A program made the position numbers and the translations under genes. Below are positions 46,197-54,598 of a stretch of 64,000 bases of DNA, one piece after another; position 1 is the first letter of the stretch; each line of letters begins with the position of its first letter. Location of the stretch: NCBI GenBank assembly GCA_028820655.1, contig JAPPIK010000061.1, positions 1 to 64,000 on the forward strand, in the 5' to 3' direction. The DNA comes from Candidatus Poribacteria bacterium (GTDB lineage Bacteria > Poribacteria > WGA-4E > JAJDTR01). The notes beneath the pieces were generated by a model, which ran no database searches, was not told the origin of the DNA, and saw only the letters and a list, made by a program, of their open reading frames with translations.

Positions 46197-47222
46197 ATGA
46201 AAGTCATTGATTTGAGGAGTGACACTGCCACCAGACCCACGGAGGGTATGACCGCTGCGATCGCCGCGGCTGAACTCGGTGACGACGTTCTTGGGGAAGA
46301 TCCGACTGTCAATCGCTTGGAGGCACTCGCGGCGGAGACTACGGGGACGGAAGCGGCGGTATTCGCCACCAGCGGCACGCAGAGTAACTTGCTGGGGATA
46401 ATGGCGCTTTGCCAGCGCGGCGACGAATACATCGTTGGACAAGATGCCCACACCTACAAGGCGGAGGGAGGCGGCGCGGCGGTGTTGGGCAGCATTCAGC
46501 CGCAGCCTCTTGATTTCGAACCCGATGGTACGCTGAATTTGGATGCGGTTGATAACGCCATCAAACCCGACAATTTCCATTATGCCCGCACCAAACTGCT
46601 ATGTCTTGAGAACACTCGATCCGGGATTGCTCTGCCTCTCGACTATCTTCGCCGGGCACGAGAGTTTACACGGGAGCGGAATCTGAAACTCCATCTTGAT
46701 GGGGCTCGCGTGTTCAACGCTGCCGTGAAGCAGAGGGTTCCCGTCAACGATATCGCGTGCAATTTTGATTCCATCTCGTTTTGTCTTTCAAAGGGGCTGG
46801 GCGCTCCCGTCGGGTCGGTGCTCTGTTCGACAACCGAAGTGGTGAAGGAGGCGCGACGCTGGCGGAAAGTGCTCGGCGGAGGCATGCGGCAAGCCGGAAT
46901 ACTTGCTGCAGCGGGTATTTTCGCTCTGACGAAGCAGGTTGATAGGCTTGAGGAGGACCACGTGAACGCCGCTCTCCTGGCCCAAGGGCTACATGATATG
47001 GACGAGGTCACCGTCGATTTCCCGACTATGCAGACGAACATGGTGTATATCGGGGTGCCCGAAACTGAGTCAGCAGCACTGTCAGAATTCATGAAGGAAA
47101 AAGGCATTCTGATTTCGGGCGGTAAATCAATCCGTCTCACGATACATTTGGATGTAAGCAGAGAGGATATTTATACTATCATTTCAGCGTTTAAGGATTT
47201 TTACCGAAAAGGGAATGCGTAG
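46197..47222 (+). CDS. ltaE: low-specificity L-threonine aldolase
   Basis: PLP-dependent aldolase that cleaves threonine or allo-threonine to glycine and acetaldehyde, 341 residues. ATG 46197 is five bases after GAGGAA; the frame from 46185 starts at TTG before that box. The N-terminal VIDLRSDTATRPTEGM is a family signature, and the PLP lysine sits in ISFCLSKGLGAPVGSVL after LHLDGARVFNAAV. Length and motifs are complete. It ends the first catabolic run; a RAYT pseudogene follows. Confidence 0.93.
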   Translation: MKVIDLRSDTATRPTEGMTAAIAAAELGDDVLGEDPTVNRLEALAAETTGTEAAVFATSGTQSNLLGIMALCQRGDEYIVGQDAHTYKAEGGGAAVLGSIQPQPLDFEPDGTLNLDAVDNAIKPDNFHYARTKLLCLENTRSGIALPLDYLRRAREFTRERNLKLHLDGARVFNAAVKQRVPVNDIACNFDSISFCLSKGLGAPVGSVLCSTTEVVKEARRWRKVLGGGMRQAGILAAAGIFALTKQVDRLEEDHVNAALLAQGLHDMDEVTVDFPTMQTNMVYIGVPETESAALSEFMKEKGILISGGKSIRLTIHLDVSREDIYTIISAFKDFYRKGNA

Positions 47223-47259
47223 CGCCCGTAGTTGATGTTCATACGTGATCATTGCCGGC

Positions 47260-47349
47260 GGTTCGTAGTGGCAATTGTTGGTTACCGGTGACAGATTTCA
47301 ATTGCGAAGATGGCGTCCACCCGCGGGTTGAATTGCACTACTACGAACC
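47260..47349. repeat. REP pair (BIME-like) upstream of the RAYT pseudogene
   Basis: GGTTCGTAGTGGCAATT (47260-47276) and AATTGCACTACTACGAACC (47331-47349) form an inverted pair about 90 bp long. The arms share the GGTTCGTAGT core found also at 48029-48139 and, as GGTTTGTAGTAG, in the MITEs near 53.1 and 63.4 kb. Confidence 0.75.
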
Positions 47350-47379
47350 AGACGAACAACGAATAAAAGGGATTGGAAC

Positions 47380-47984
47380 ATGTACCGTAGCCGCGTGCAA
47401 TCACCCGAACAGAAGACCGAAAGCATGCGGCAGCGACAGTTGAGAGGTTTGCCTTTACATGAACCGCCCCACTTCTATCGGGCGGAAGGATGGTTTTTGA
47501 TTACTGCAGCATTACTGCAGCTACTTTCAATCATGAACGGTATTTCTGTACCGATGAAGAACGGGCGTGGCTTTGGAACGAGTTACTGAAGGAACTCCAA
47601 GTCGTCGGAATCTCCATTGGTAGCTGGGTAGTGCTACCAAATCATTACCATCTGTTGGTAGAATGTCGGCCGCTTTCGATTATCAGTCAGCCCCTTCGTC
47701 GCGTCCACGCCCGCACGGCACGAGAGTTGAATCAGCGTGAAGGAAGGCCTGGACGAAGAGTTTGGCATCTTTTCAACGATCGACAGATTCGTAGTGAACG
47801 TCATTATTACACAACACTAAACTATATCCATTACAATCCGACAAAGCATGGTTACGCGCAAACACCGCTGGCCTGGACATGTTCGAGTTTGCATTGGTAC
47901 CAAGAACGCCTTGGTTTTGAATGGATGCGAGATCTTTGGAAATCGCATCCTGTGCGAGATTACGGAAAGGGATGGGATTGGTAA
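47380..47984 (+). pseudogene. REP-associated tyrosine transposase (RAYT), frameshifted
   Basis: Y1-type HUH transposase related to TnpA_REP, which acts on REP hairpins in single-stranded DNA. The N-terminal part lies in one frame (RGLPLHEPPHFYRAEGWFLI). The rest lies in another (TAATFNHERYFCTDEERAWL), with the HUH motif LPNHYHLLVE and the tyrosine region RSERHYYTTLNYIHYNPTKH. The shift is caused by an exact tandem duplication of ATTACTGCAGC (47500-47510 and 47511-47521). Removing one copy restores one continuous frame of the usual family layout. REP pairs bracket the gene. A downstream restart at 47490 would lack the N-terminus. Confidence 0.88.
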
Positions 47985-48028
47985 AAGGTTGGTAAACGAG
48001 ACTCACGTCAGTTGCAATACACCTATTA

Positions 48029-48139
48029 GGTTCGTAGTAGCGTAATTCATTGCGCGTTTGGACGATTGCTAGATGTTCGTACGATTTTCATCATGTAATC
48101 GCCATTCGCGACGGGCAATAAATTGCCCTACTACGAACC
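48029..48139. repeat. REP pair (BIME-like) downstream of the RAYT pseudogene
   Basis: GGTTCGTAGTAGCG (48029-48042), followed by AATTCATTGCGCG, and the inverted partner AATTGCCCTACTACGAACC (48121-48139) span about 111 bp. Together with 47260-47349 they bracket the RAYT pseudogene, the usual layout of a REPtron. Confidence 0.75.
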
Positions 48140-48175
48140 AGACGCTAACAGAACCCGGATATCAATAACGTTGCA

Positions 48176-50656
48176 ATGCGATGTACAATAAACCGTCCAT
48201 GGATGAGCGCAATCGTCCTAATAGCAATCGTGTGGGCGAAAGAAGATCCCTCAATGGCTGAGACTCAACTGAATTCGGCTACTAAGCAATTGGAGCGAAA
48301 GGTCGTCTTTAGCGAAGGATTCGAGGCTGACGGCTCAATGACCTTGATGTATGCAAATGGCAGTCATAAGGTCAACTTCGTGGGCGTTTCTCGGGAACGG
48401 GCGGCTACAGGGCAACACTCGTTCAAGGTGGACGTAACTTGGCAAGATGGCACGAGCATGGACTGGATGTCATCTCCCCTCGTTATTCCCCTCTACGGTA
48501 ACCCGGTAGTTCGAGGTAAACTATACGTCGAGCGCGGCGCAGTCCGGTTCGGCCACGCCATAACCGTTCCCGAGGCTGGCACTAAGGGCAGTGTGGTGAG
48601 CGGGTCCAAAGTACGCGAGCTTCAGGACGGGTGGACAGCGTGGCAGTCAACGAGCCCCGGAACGCCGGGCGACGCCGCCTACATTCAAGCTATCACTGTC
48701 TTCACCGGTCCTCCCGATGATGAAGGACGAACGGTCTTCTATGTTGACGACTTGGAAATAGAGGCCGCGCTGCCGGACAATTATGAAGCCGCACTGAAGG
48801 CGCGAGTAGAACAGATTGAGGCGGAACGAATCACTCCTCTACGTAGTGCGATCCGTACACTTGGCACACGATTTGCGGAACTGGCTGCGGACATAGATGC
48901 GGTGCAGATTACCTTTCCCTCTTCAGCCTCGGAAGAAATGAGACGGTATTGGCAGCGGCTACGGCGGTATCGTGATGGGGTGCGGTCACAAGTTGAAACC
49001 CAGCTAGCAGACCTAAATCATTCACCCACTGCGACTCACGTTAACTCGCTTCGGAAACTTCTGGGGCGTCTTGAAAAATCTCATGCCGCGTACGAATCTT
49101 TGCCGGTATATGCGGAAGCTTACCCGAGTTCTCCGTATATCATCTGGATTATTGAGCCTATTAGCAATGAGAAGGTGCTACCAAGCAAGTTTCCCGTGCC
49201 GGGTGTCGTTGGAGGGAAGTTATCCATATCGGCGTGTCCCGGCGAGTATGAGCCTGCCAGTTTTGCGATCCACGGGTTCAAAGCATTGCGGGATGTTACC
49301 GTACAATGGGGCGCGGCTACGTCCGGCGCGTTTACGCTGCCCTCGGAGCGAATCGAAGTACATCTTGTAAAATGTTGGTGGCAGGCGGGCGTAGGGGTTG
49401 CCGATGTGAACCATCCGGCATTGACGCCGGAACTCCTCCTCAAAGACCCCGATTTTGTTCGAGTAGAAGATGAGACCAAGCGCAACAGGTTGCGGGATCC
49501 CGAAGCACCTGCAGACGCGGACGAACTACGACCCATATCCATTCCAGCCGGAGAGACGCAGCAGTTTTGGGTTACGGTTCACCTGCCGGAAGAAACAGCC
49601 CCGGGGACTTATACAGGTCGGTTGACCTTGAGGATACAGAATGCGCCGGAGATGGTGATGCCGTTCACGGTTGAAGTGCTCCCGTTTATATTGGAGCAAC
49701 CTGCCCCGCGGTACTCCATCTACTATCGTGGGAGGTTGGCGGAGGACTTGAAGGGGAGTGTCGGTTCAAAGTGGAAATCGCCCCGGCAGTACTCCGCGGA
49801 GATGAACAACTTAAAGGCGCATGGCATCACGCACCCAACCTGCCACCAAGATTTCGACAACCCACAGCTCCTCGACCGCGTCATCGAACTGAGAAAGCAG
49901 GCGGGAATTGCGGTGGATCCGTTCTACACTCTGGGTTTGCAGACCAGAGGATATACTTCTCCGAAGGAGCTAGCGGCGCTTAAAGAGCAGGTGCGTTCCG
50001 GCCTTGCGCAAGTCCGCACACACGGGATCAAGGAACTTTATATTTACGGAATTGACGAGGCAAGCGGTGAGGTGTTGAAGAGCCAGCGCGCCTCGTTCAA
50101 AGCGACGCACGAGGCAGGCGCGAAGGTCTTTGCGGCTTGCGCGTCGGGCGCTTTCGAGCTTGTCGGAGACTTACTTGATCTAGCCGTATTTAATGGACCG
50201 CTCAACCCCAGTGAAGCAAGAAAATGGCGCAGGCTGGAACACAGCATCTTCAGTTACGCCAATCCTCAGGTAGGTGTCGAAGAACCCGAAACCTACCGAC
50301 GCAACTATGGACTGGCACTCTGGGAAGCTGGGTATGACGGGGCGATGAATTACGCCTATCAGCATAACTTTGGTGATATTTATGCCGATGACGACCATGA
50401 GACCTTTCGCGACCACGTCTTCGCATACCCAACTGTGGATGGCGTGATAGACACCATCCAGTGGGAGGGTTTCCGAGAGGGAGTGGACGATGTGCGCTAC
50501 CTGACGACACTATTGAAAGCCATTGAGAATGCCTCCGGCGATAAAGAGAATTTGGCAAGAGAAGCAAACGAATGGGTGAAAGCAATTGACACTGACGACG
50601 ATCTTCAAATGATACGCGCGGAGATGGTCAAGTGGATCTTGCAGCTTAGCCGATGA
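48176..50656 (+). CDS. GH123-like glycoside hydrolase with DUF4091 domain
   Basis: An exported 826-residue protein. The N-terminus is a signal peptide (NRPWMSAIVLIAIVWA), followed by a galactose-binding-like beta domain (about 30-200), a helical connector, a beta-sandwich of the DUF6067/GH123 N-terminal kind (QFWVTVHLPEETAPGTYTGR) and a TIM-barrel catalytic region. Glycoside hydrolase family 123 uses a neighbouring Asp-Glu pair, seen in KELYIYGIDEASGE. The C-terminal DUF4091 is recognised by TIQWEGFREGVDDVRYLTTL. GH123 enzymes remove N-acetylgalactosamine from glycans. Here the substrate is open. It begins 37 bases after the second REP pair. Confidence 0.8.
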   Translation: MRCTINRPWMSAIVLIAIVWAKEDPSMAETQLNSATKQLERKVVFSEGFEADGSMTLMYANGSHKVNFVGVSRERAATGQHSFKVDVTWQDGTSMDWMSSPLVIPLYGNPVVRGKLYVERGAVRFGHAITVPEAGTKGSVVSGSKVRELQDGWTAWQSTSPGTPGDAAYIQAITVFTGPPDDEGRTVFYVDDLEIEAALPDNYEAALKARVEQIEAERITPLRSAIRTLGTRFAELAADIDAVQITFPSSASEEMRRYWQRLRRYRDGVRSQVETQLADLNHSPTATHVNSLRKLLGRLEKSHAAYESLPVYAEAYPSSPYIIWIIEPISNEKVLPSKFPVPGVVGGKLSISACPGEYEPASFAIHGFKALRDVTVQWGAATSGAFTLPSERIEVHLVKCWWQAGVGVADVNHPALTPELLLKDPDFVRVEDETKRNRLRDPEAPADADELRPISIPAGETQQFWVTVHLPEETAPGTYTGRLTLRIQNAPEMVMPFTVEVLPFILEQPAPRYSIYYRGRLAEDLKGSVGSKWKSPRQYSAEMNNLKAHGITHPTCHQDFDNPQLLDRVIELRKQAGIAVDPFYTLGLQTRGYTSPKELAALKEQVRSGLAQVRTHGIKELYIYGIDEASGEVLKSQRASFKATHEAGAKVFAACASGAFELVGDLLDLAVFNGPLNPSEARKWRRLEHSIFSYANPQVGVEEPETYRRNYGLALWEAGYDGAMNYAYQHNFGDIYADDDHETFRDHVFAYPTVDGVIDTIQWEGFREGVDDVRYLTTLLKAIENASGDKENLAREANEWVKAIDTDDDLQMIRAEMVKWILQLSR

Positions 50657-50770
50657 GGTGTACCGTGAAAACGCTCCCAACGGAGTGTTGTCTTGAAATC
50701 GGGGAGTAGGGAGCAAATAGGGGATTTGATGACGTAGGTTTTCCGTAGACCATAGGTACGAACAAACACA

Positions 50771-51079
50771 ATGAAGCCGGACATTTTATCCAAAATCGAG
50801 ATTGAACAAACGCTCGGTAATCACGAAGATACGCTGAGAGGATACAGTGTGAAATGGCTTGGACTCTTCGGTTCTTATGTCAAAGGGGCGGCCCGCGATG
50901 ACAGTGACATTGACCTGCTCGTAGAATTTGAGAAACTTTCATTCGACAATTACATGGGGTTACGTATTTTCCTCGAAGATTTGTTTGAAAAAAAGATTGA
51001 TCTCGTGATTTCCAATTCCGTCAAACCGCGTTTAAGACCGCGCATCGAAAAGGAAGTCGAGTATGTCGCGAGACTATGA
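50771..51079 (+). CDS. MntA-type nucleotidyltransferase antitoxin
   Basis: A 102-residue minimal nucleotidyltransferase of the MntA family. MntA proteins AMPylate and silence the HepT RNase. The catalytic GSX10DXD signature is complete (FGSYVKGAARDDSDIDLLVEF). The 3' end overlaps the HepT-like gene by 17 bases, the normal layout of MntA-HepT modules. Because the partner toxin gene is broken, the antitoxin is now probably without a target from this locus. ATG 50771 has no strong ribosome-binding site. Confidence 0.88.
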   Translation: MKPDILSKIEIEQTLGNHEDTLRGYSVKWLGLFGSYVKGAARDDSDIDLLVEFEKLSFDNYMGLRIFLEDLFEKKIDLVISNSVKPRLRPRIEKEVEYVARL

Positions 51080-51407
51080 GATTTACCTTGAAGATATTTT
51101 GGGAGCAATTGACCGAATTCAGGCGTACATGCAGGGAATCACTCGAACGGAGTTTGAATCTGATTTGATGCGATTTGATGCGATTATCCGTAACCTTGAA
51201 ATCATTGGTGAAGCTGTCAAATAGGTACCCGAGTCGCTTCGAGACAAGTATCCGAGCGTTGAGTGGCGAAAGATTGCCGGTTTGAGTGACATTCTTATTC
51301 ACAGATATTTTGATGTCAATATCGAGATTGTTTGGGAGATCGCGCAATCAAATATCCCGGTTTTGAAGACGCAGTTTGAACAGATGATCGAGGAACAACA
51401 CGGATGA
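51063..51407 (+). pseudogene. HepT-like toxin (DUF86), interrupted by an in-frame stop
   Basis: Reading from ATG 51063 in one frame gives a complete HepT-like protein of 114 codons except for TAG at codon 54 (51222-51224), after NLEIIGEAVK and before VPESLRDKYPSVEWRKIAG. The downstream half keeps the family pattern (IVWEIAQSNIPVLKTQFEQM). The active-site motif R-x4-H, normally R-D-x-L-I-H, reads SDILIH here, so the catalytic Arg is Ser. Both changes point to loss of toxin activity. A single sense codon in place of TAG would restore the frame. There is no sign of another genetic code in neighbouring genes. Confidence 0.85.
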
Positions 51408-51575
51408 ATCCCTACAACCTCAATAGTCTTAACCTACGGGGACTTTAGAAGGACAACTTGTCCAAAGTTGTACCAGTGGCAGATTTACGGAAGAAGGCCT
51501 TCGATTAACTAGAGTTGACGCGGTTGATGAGTGAAATCGGTATTTGCAACCCGAACCTGAATCAAGGAGAACCTC

Positions 51576-53027
51576 ATGCCTAAAATTATTGTAGCGCACT
51601 ACTTTCAGGAAACCAACTCGTTTCACCCCAATCCCACGGCGTATGAAGACTTTGGCGTGACTCGCGGCGAGGATTTGATTAGCGATGGCAGAGGCGTTGT
51701 CAACGGCGCGGTTGATCAATTCGCCAAACGATCGGACGTGGAAATCGTGCCAACGTACGGCGCCGGAATGGGAGCGGGCGGCACCATCACCCACGAATGT
51801 TTCGAGCAAATCTCCAGCGAATGTTTGGAGGCGATACAACAGAATAGCGCGGGCGCGGATGCGTTATACTTCTCCATGCACGGCGCAATGGCGGCTGACA
51901 TCGAGAAGGACCCGGAAGGCTACATGCTTCAGGAAGCGCGCAACATTCTGGGGCCCGATGTTCCTATCGTCATTTCCTTGGATATGCATGGCACGGTCAC
52001 GCGTCGCATGCTGCGAAATATGCAAGGGGCATCTATTCTGCACACTTATCCCCATATCGACTGGTATGAGACGGGGGAGCGGGCTGCCACCATGCTGTTG
52101 AGCATCCTTGACGGCGCGAAGCCGGTTATCGCGAGCGTCTACACCCCGACGATGGTGCGCGGTGACGAACTCAAGACAGCCACAGGCGTGCACGGCACGT
52201 TCATTCGACACCTTGAACGACTTGAGGAGCGGGATGACGTGTTGGCTGGTGGCATCATGCTGGGTCACCCGCCCACGGACTGTCCGGAGCAGGGATCAAG
52301 AATCATCATTGTCACTGACAACAACCGGGAGTTGGCGGAACGCGAGGCGTTGAGGATTGGGCAGAACTTCTGGGATATGCGGGAACGGATGCAGTGCGTG
52401 CTCTACAGCGTGGAGGAGGCGATTGAAAACGCGAAGAAGGCTAATGGTTCGGTGGTCTTCTCGGATGCTGCCGATGCCACAAGCTCCGGCTCACCCGGAA
52501 CCAGTAACGATATCCTCAAGGGTTTCCTCAAGAGCGACTACACTGGACGAGTGCTCTTTCCCATTCGCGACGAACCGGCGGTGAAGCGCGCGATGGAAGC
52601 GGGGATTGGCAGCACCATCACTGTTCCGCTGGGTGGTACAAAGGACTCACGTTTCACCCCTATTGAGGTGGAGGTCACGGTGGAGGTTCTCTCATTGAGA
52701 GGTGATGTGCCAATCGCCGTTTTGAGGGCTGGAAATATCACAATTGTCGCCGCCACGCAGGGGGGCATCCTGTGCGACAGGTGGATGTACACGGAACTAG
52801 GTCAAGAACCGAAGACGTTTGATGTGATTATTCAAAAACTGCCGCATACGCCGCTTGAGTATTATGACGAGTGGGCAGTCCGAAACATGACGATTGACGT
52901 GCCGGGCGCAGCCAGCCCCAACATCAAAACATTGGGACACGAAATTGTGCCGCGTCCAATCTATCCGCTGGATGAGGATATGACCTTCACGCCGGAGGTG
53001 GAGGTGTTTGAGCAAGCAGAGAAATAA
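51576..53027 (+). CDS. M81 family metallopeptidase (MlrC-like)
   Basis: A 483-residue protein of peptidase family M81, typified by microcystinase MlrC; most members are uncharacterised hydrolases of small amides. Motifs are the N-terminal KIIVAHYFQETNSFHPNPTA, the metal-ligand blocks YFSMHGAMAADIEKDPEGY and VISLDMHGTVTRRML, and the following HTYPHIDWYETGERAA with further His and Asp ligands. The C-terminal MlrC domain carries FSDAADATSSGSPGTSNDIL. ATG 51576 follows AAGGAG. With the Ldh and SDR genes it forms a second catabolic group split by a MITE. Confidence 0.9.
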   Translation: MPKIIVAHYFQETNSFHPNPTAYEDFGVTRGEDLISDGRGVVNGAVDQFAKRSDVEIVPTYGAGMGAGGTITHECFEQISSECLEAIQQNSAGADALYFSMHGAMAADIEKDPEGYMLQEARNILGPDVPIVISLDMHGTVTRRMLRNMQGASILHTYPHIDWYETGERAATMLLSILDGAKPVIASVYTPTMVRGDELKTATGVHGTFIRHLERLEERDDVLAGGIMLGHPPTDCPEQGSRIIIVTDNNRELAEREALRIGQNFWDMRERMQCVLYSVEEAIENAKKANGSVVFSDAADATSSGSPGTSNDILKGFLKSDYTGRVLFPIRDEPAVKRAMEAGIGSTITVPLGGTKDSRFTPIEVEVTVEVLSLRGDVPIAVLRAGNITIVAATQGGILCDRWMYTELGQEPKTFDVIIQKLPHTPLEYYDEWAVRNMTIDVPGAASPNIKTLGHEIVPRPIYPLDEDMTFTPEVEVFEQAEK

Positions 53028-53050
53028 TGAGTAATGCGTAAAGAAATCTG

Positions 53051-53270
53051 GTAACTGTTTAGTCCATCAATCTGTATCGCCGATGTCGGTTTGTAGTAGT
53101 GCAATTCATTGCACGTCCGCCGTTTGCATGTAATGTGCGGATGCTACTTGATTGGTCGGTCGGGGCAGGGATGCTCCTCCCACAGAGGGACGCTCCTCCT
53201 ACCGACGATCAGGTCTAAATACATGCCAGACCAATTTTTCCTCTTTTTTCGTACCGAACTAAACAGTTAC
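53051..53270. mobile_element. MITE, copy 1 (220 bp, GTAA-ended, IS66-like ends)
   Basis: Terminal inverted repeats GTAACTGTTTAGT (53051-53063) and ACTAAACAGTTAC (53258-53270) are perfect over 13 bases. The flanks are GAAATCTG (53043-53050) and GAAATCCG (53271-53278), an 8-bp target duplication with one change. Inside are the REP-like core with the palindrome GTGCAATTCATTGCAC (53099-53114) and a GC-rich GGGGCAGGGATGC block. No transposase is encoded. Ends beginning GTAA and 8-bp duplications are hallmarks of the IS66 family, so movement by an IS66-type transposase in trans is inferred. A second copy lies at 63316-63507. Confidence 0.85.
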
Positions 53271-53316
53271 GAAATCCGTAACCCTATCTTAGGAATCTAC
53301 GAGTAAGGCGGGTTAC

Positions 53317-53333
53317 GGCATACGGAGTATGCC
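53317..53333. repeat. short palindrome before the Ldh gene
   Basis: GGCATAC and GTATGCC form a perfect 7-bp stem around GGA, directly followed by CTACTACT, similar to the REP tail nearby. It lies 25 bases before the start of the Ldh-family gene and could be a REP remnant or affect its message. Confidence 0.5.
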
Positions 53334-53357
53334 TACTACTGTAACGGGAGAAATTTT

Positions 53358-54404
53358 ATGGTTCATGTTCCATATGGGGCACTTAAGGAGATGGTTTACC
53401 ACATCTATATTGCAGCCGGTGCGGTGGAGGAGGACGCACGAATAGTCAGCGATCACCTCTGCGATTCAAATCTTTTGGGTCACGACTCGCACGGCGTGAT
53501 GCGCACCGACTCCTACATAGACACGATGAAAGCGGGCCCGTCGGCTGAGCGGATGGAAACTGTCCGCGAAACGCCCACGAGCGCCGTCATCAATGTCAAC
53601 GATGCGCTCGGAATGGTTGCGGCGAAGAAAGCGATGGATCTCGCCATCGAAAAGGCGAGATCGAGGACGCTGGGAGCGGTAGCGCTGTACAACTGCGGTC
53701 ATGCGGGACGAATGGGAACCTTCCCGCCTCAGGCTGCTGAGGAAGGGATGATCGGCATCGTGCTGCTCAACGGCGGCAGCCGTTTCATGCACCCGTTCGG
53801 AGGAACCTCGCGGAGGCTGCCCCCGAATCCGATTGCGATAGCGGTGCCGCGCAAGCATGGCGAACCGTTGATGCTTGATATGACACTCAGTGTCGTGGCT
53901 GGCGGTAAGATTACTATCAAATCGGCGCGGGATCAGGAGATGCCGGAGGGCTGGATGATTGATTCGGTTGGCAACCCGGTCACGGATCCGAGCGCGTTTT
54001 ACGACCGGGAAGCGGATACGGCGGTGATGCCGTTGGGAGGCTTCCAATTCGGGCACAAGGGTTTTGGCTTGGGATTCATGATTGACGCAATTGCCGGCGG
54101 ACTTTCATGGGCTGGATGCAGCCGAGACGAACCGACGCGCGGCGGGAGTGGAATTGTGATAATCGTCATGAAAATACAGGATTTCATTGATCTCGACACC
54201 TATACCGAGGAAATAGAGTATATGGTCGAGTGGGTAAAGTCCTCGAACAAGCTGCCCGGCGTGGACGAGATTTACGTTCCCGGCGAATTTGAGGCGCATA
54301 GCCGCGCGCAACGTCTGAAGGGAGGAATCCCAATAGAAGAAAAAACGTGGACACGGTTGGTAGAGGTTGCCGGGTCTTATCGTGTCCCGGTGCCGGAGGT
54401 GTAG
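53358..54404 (+). CDS. Ldh family oxidoreductase (malate/ureidoglycolate-type)
   Basis: NAD(P)-dependent dehydrogenase of the Ldh_2 family (malate/L-lactate/ureidoglycolate dehydrogenases, YlbC/AllD), unrelated in fold to classical lactate dehydrogenase. The 348-residue protein has SNLLGHDSHGVMRTDSYI with the catalytic His, GRMGTFPPQAAEEGMIGIV, FGGTSRRLPPNPIAIAVP and FQFGHKGFGLGFMIDAIAGG. ATG 53358 follows GGGAGA. It lies after MITE copy 1 and before a leftward SDR gene. The substrate, a 2-hydroxy acid or 2-keto acid, is unknown. Confidence 0.9.
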   Translation: MVHVPYGALKEMVYHIYIAAGAVEEDARIVSDHLCDSNLLGHDSHGVMRTDSYIDTMKAGPSAERMETVRETPTSAVINVNDALGMVAAKKAMDLAIEKARSRTLGAVALYNCGHAGRMGTFPPQAAEEGMIGIVLLNGGSRFMHPFGGTSRRLPPNPIAIAVPRKHGEPLMLDMTLSVVAGGKITIKSARDQEMPEGWMIDSVGNPVTDPSAFYDREADTAVMPLGGFQFGHKGFGLGFMIDAIAGGLSWAGCSRDEPTRGGSGIVIIVMKIQDFIDLDTYTEEIEYMVEWVKSSNKLPGVDEIYVPGEFEAHSRAQRLKGGIPIEEKTWTRLVEVAGSYRVPVPEV

Positions 54405-54598
54405 GCGCCATTCTTTATTGGCATTGCAGGTAATGACTTTCTACTGTACCACAAGGGAGCTCTATCGCGCCCTTATTCAGTCGCTTGACTGCTACGAGGG
54501 CGTGTCCGATTTCGCAGACAACTACACATATAGTCAGTGTTCAGAAACTCACACTCATAACATGTGTAAATATGAAGATAACAATCCATTCGTCCCTC

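Noticed and set aside
47260-48139. CRISPR-like interpretation of repeats around the RAYT gene
   Set aside because: The copies are inverted pairs with different spacers and lengths, without regular spacing or cas genes; they are REP elements.
51063-51407. Recoding of TAG as a sense codon in HepT
   Set aside because: Other genes in the window use TAG as a normal stop (for example creatininase at 15775 and the M81-Ldh group), and the active-site Arg is also lost, so inactivation is the simpler reading.
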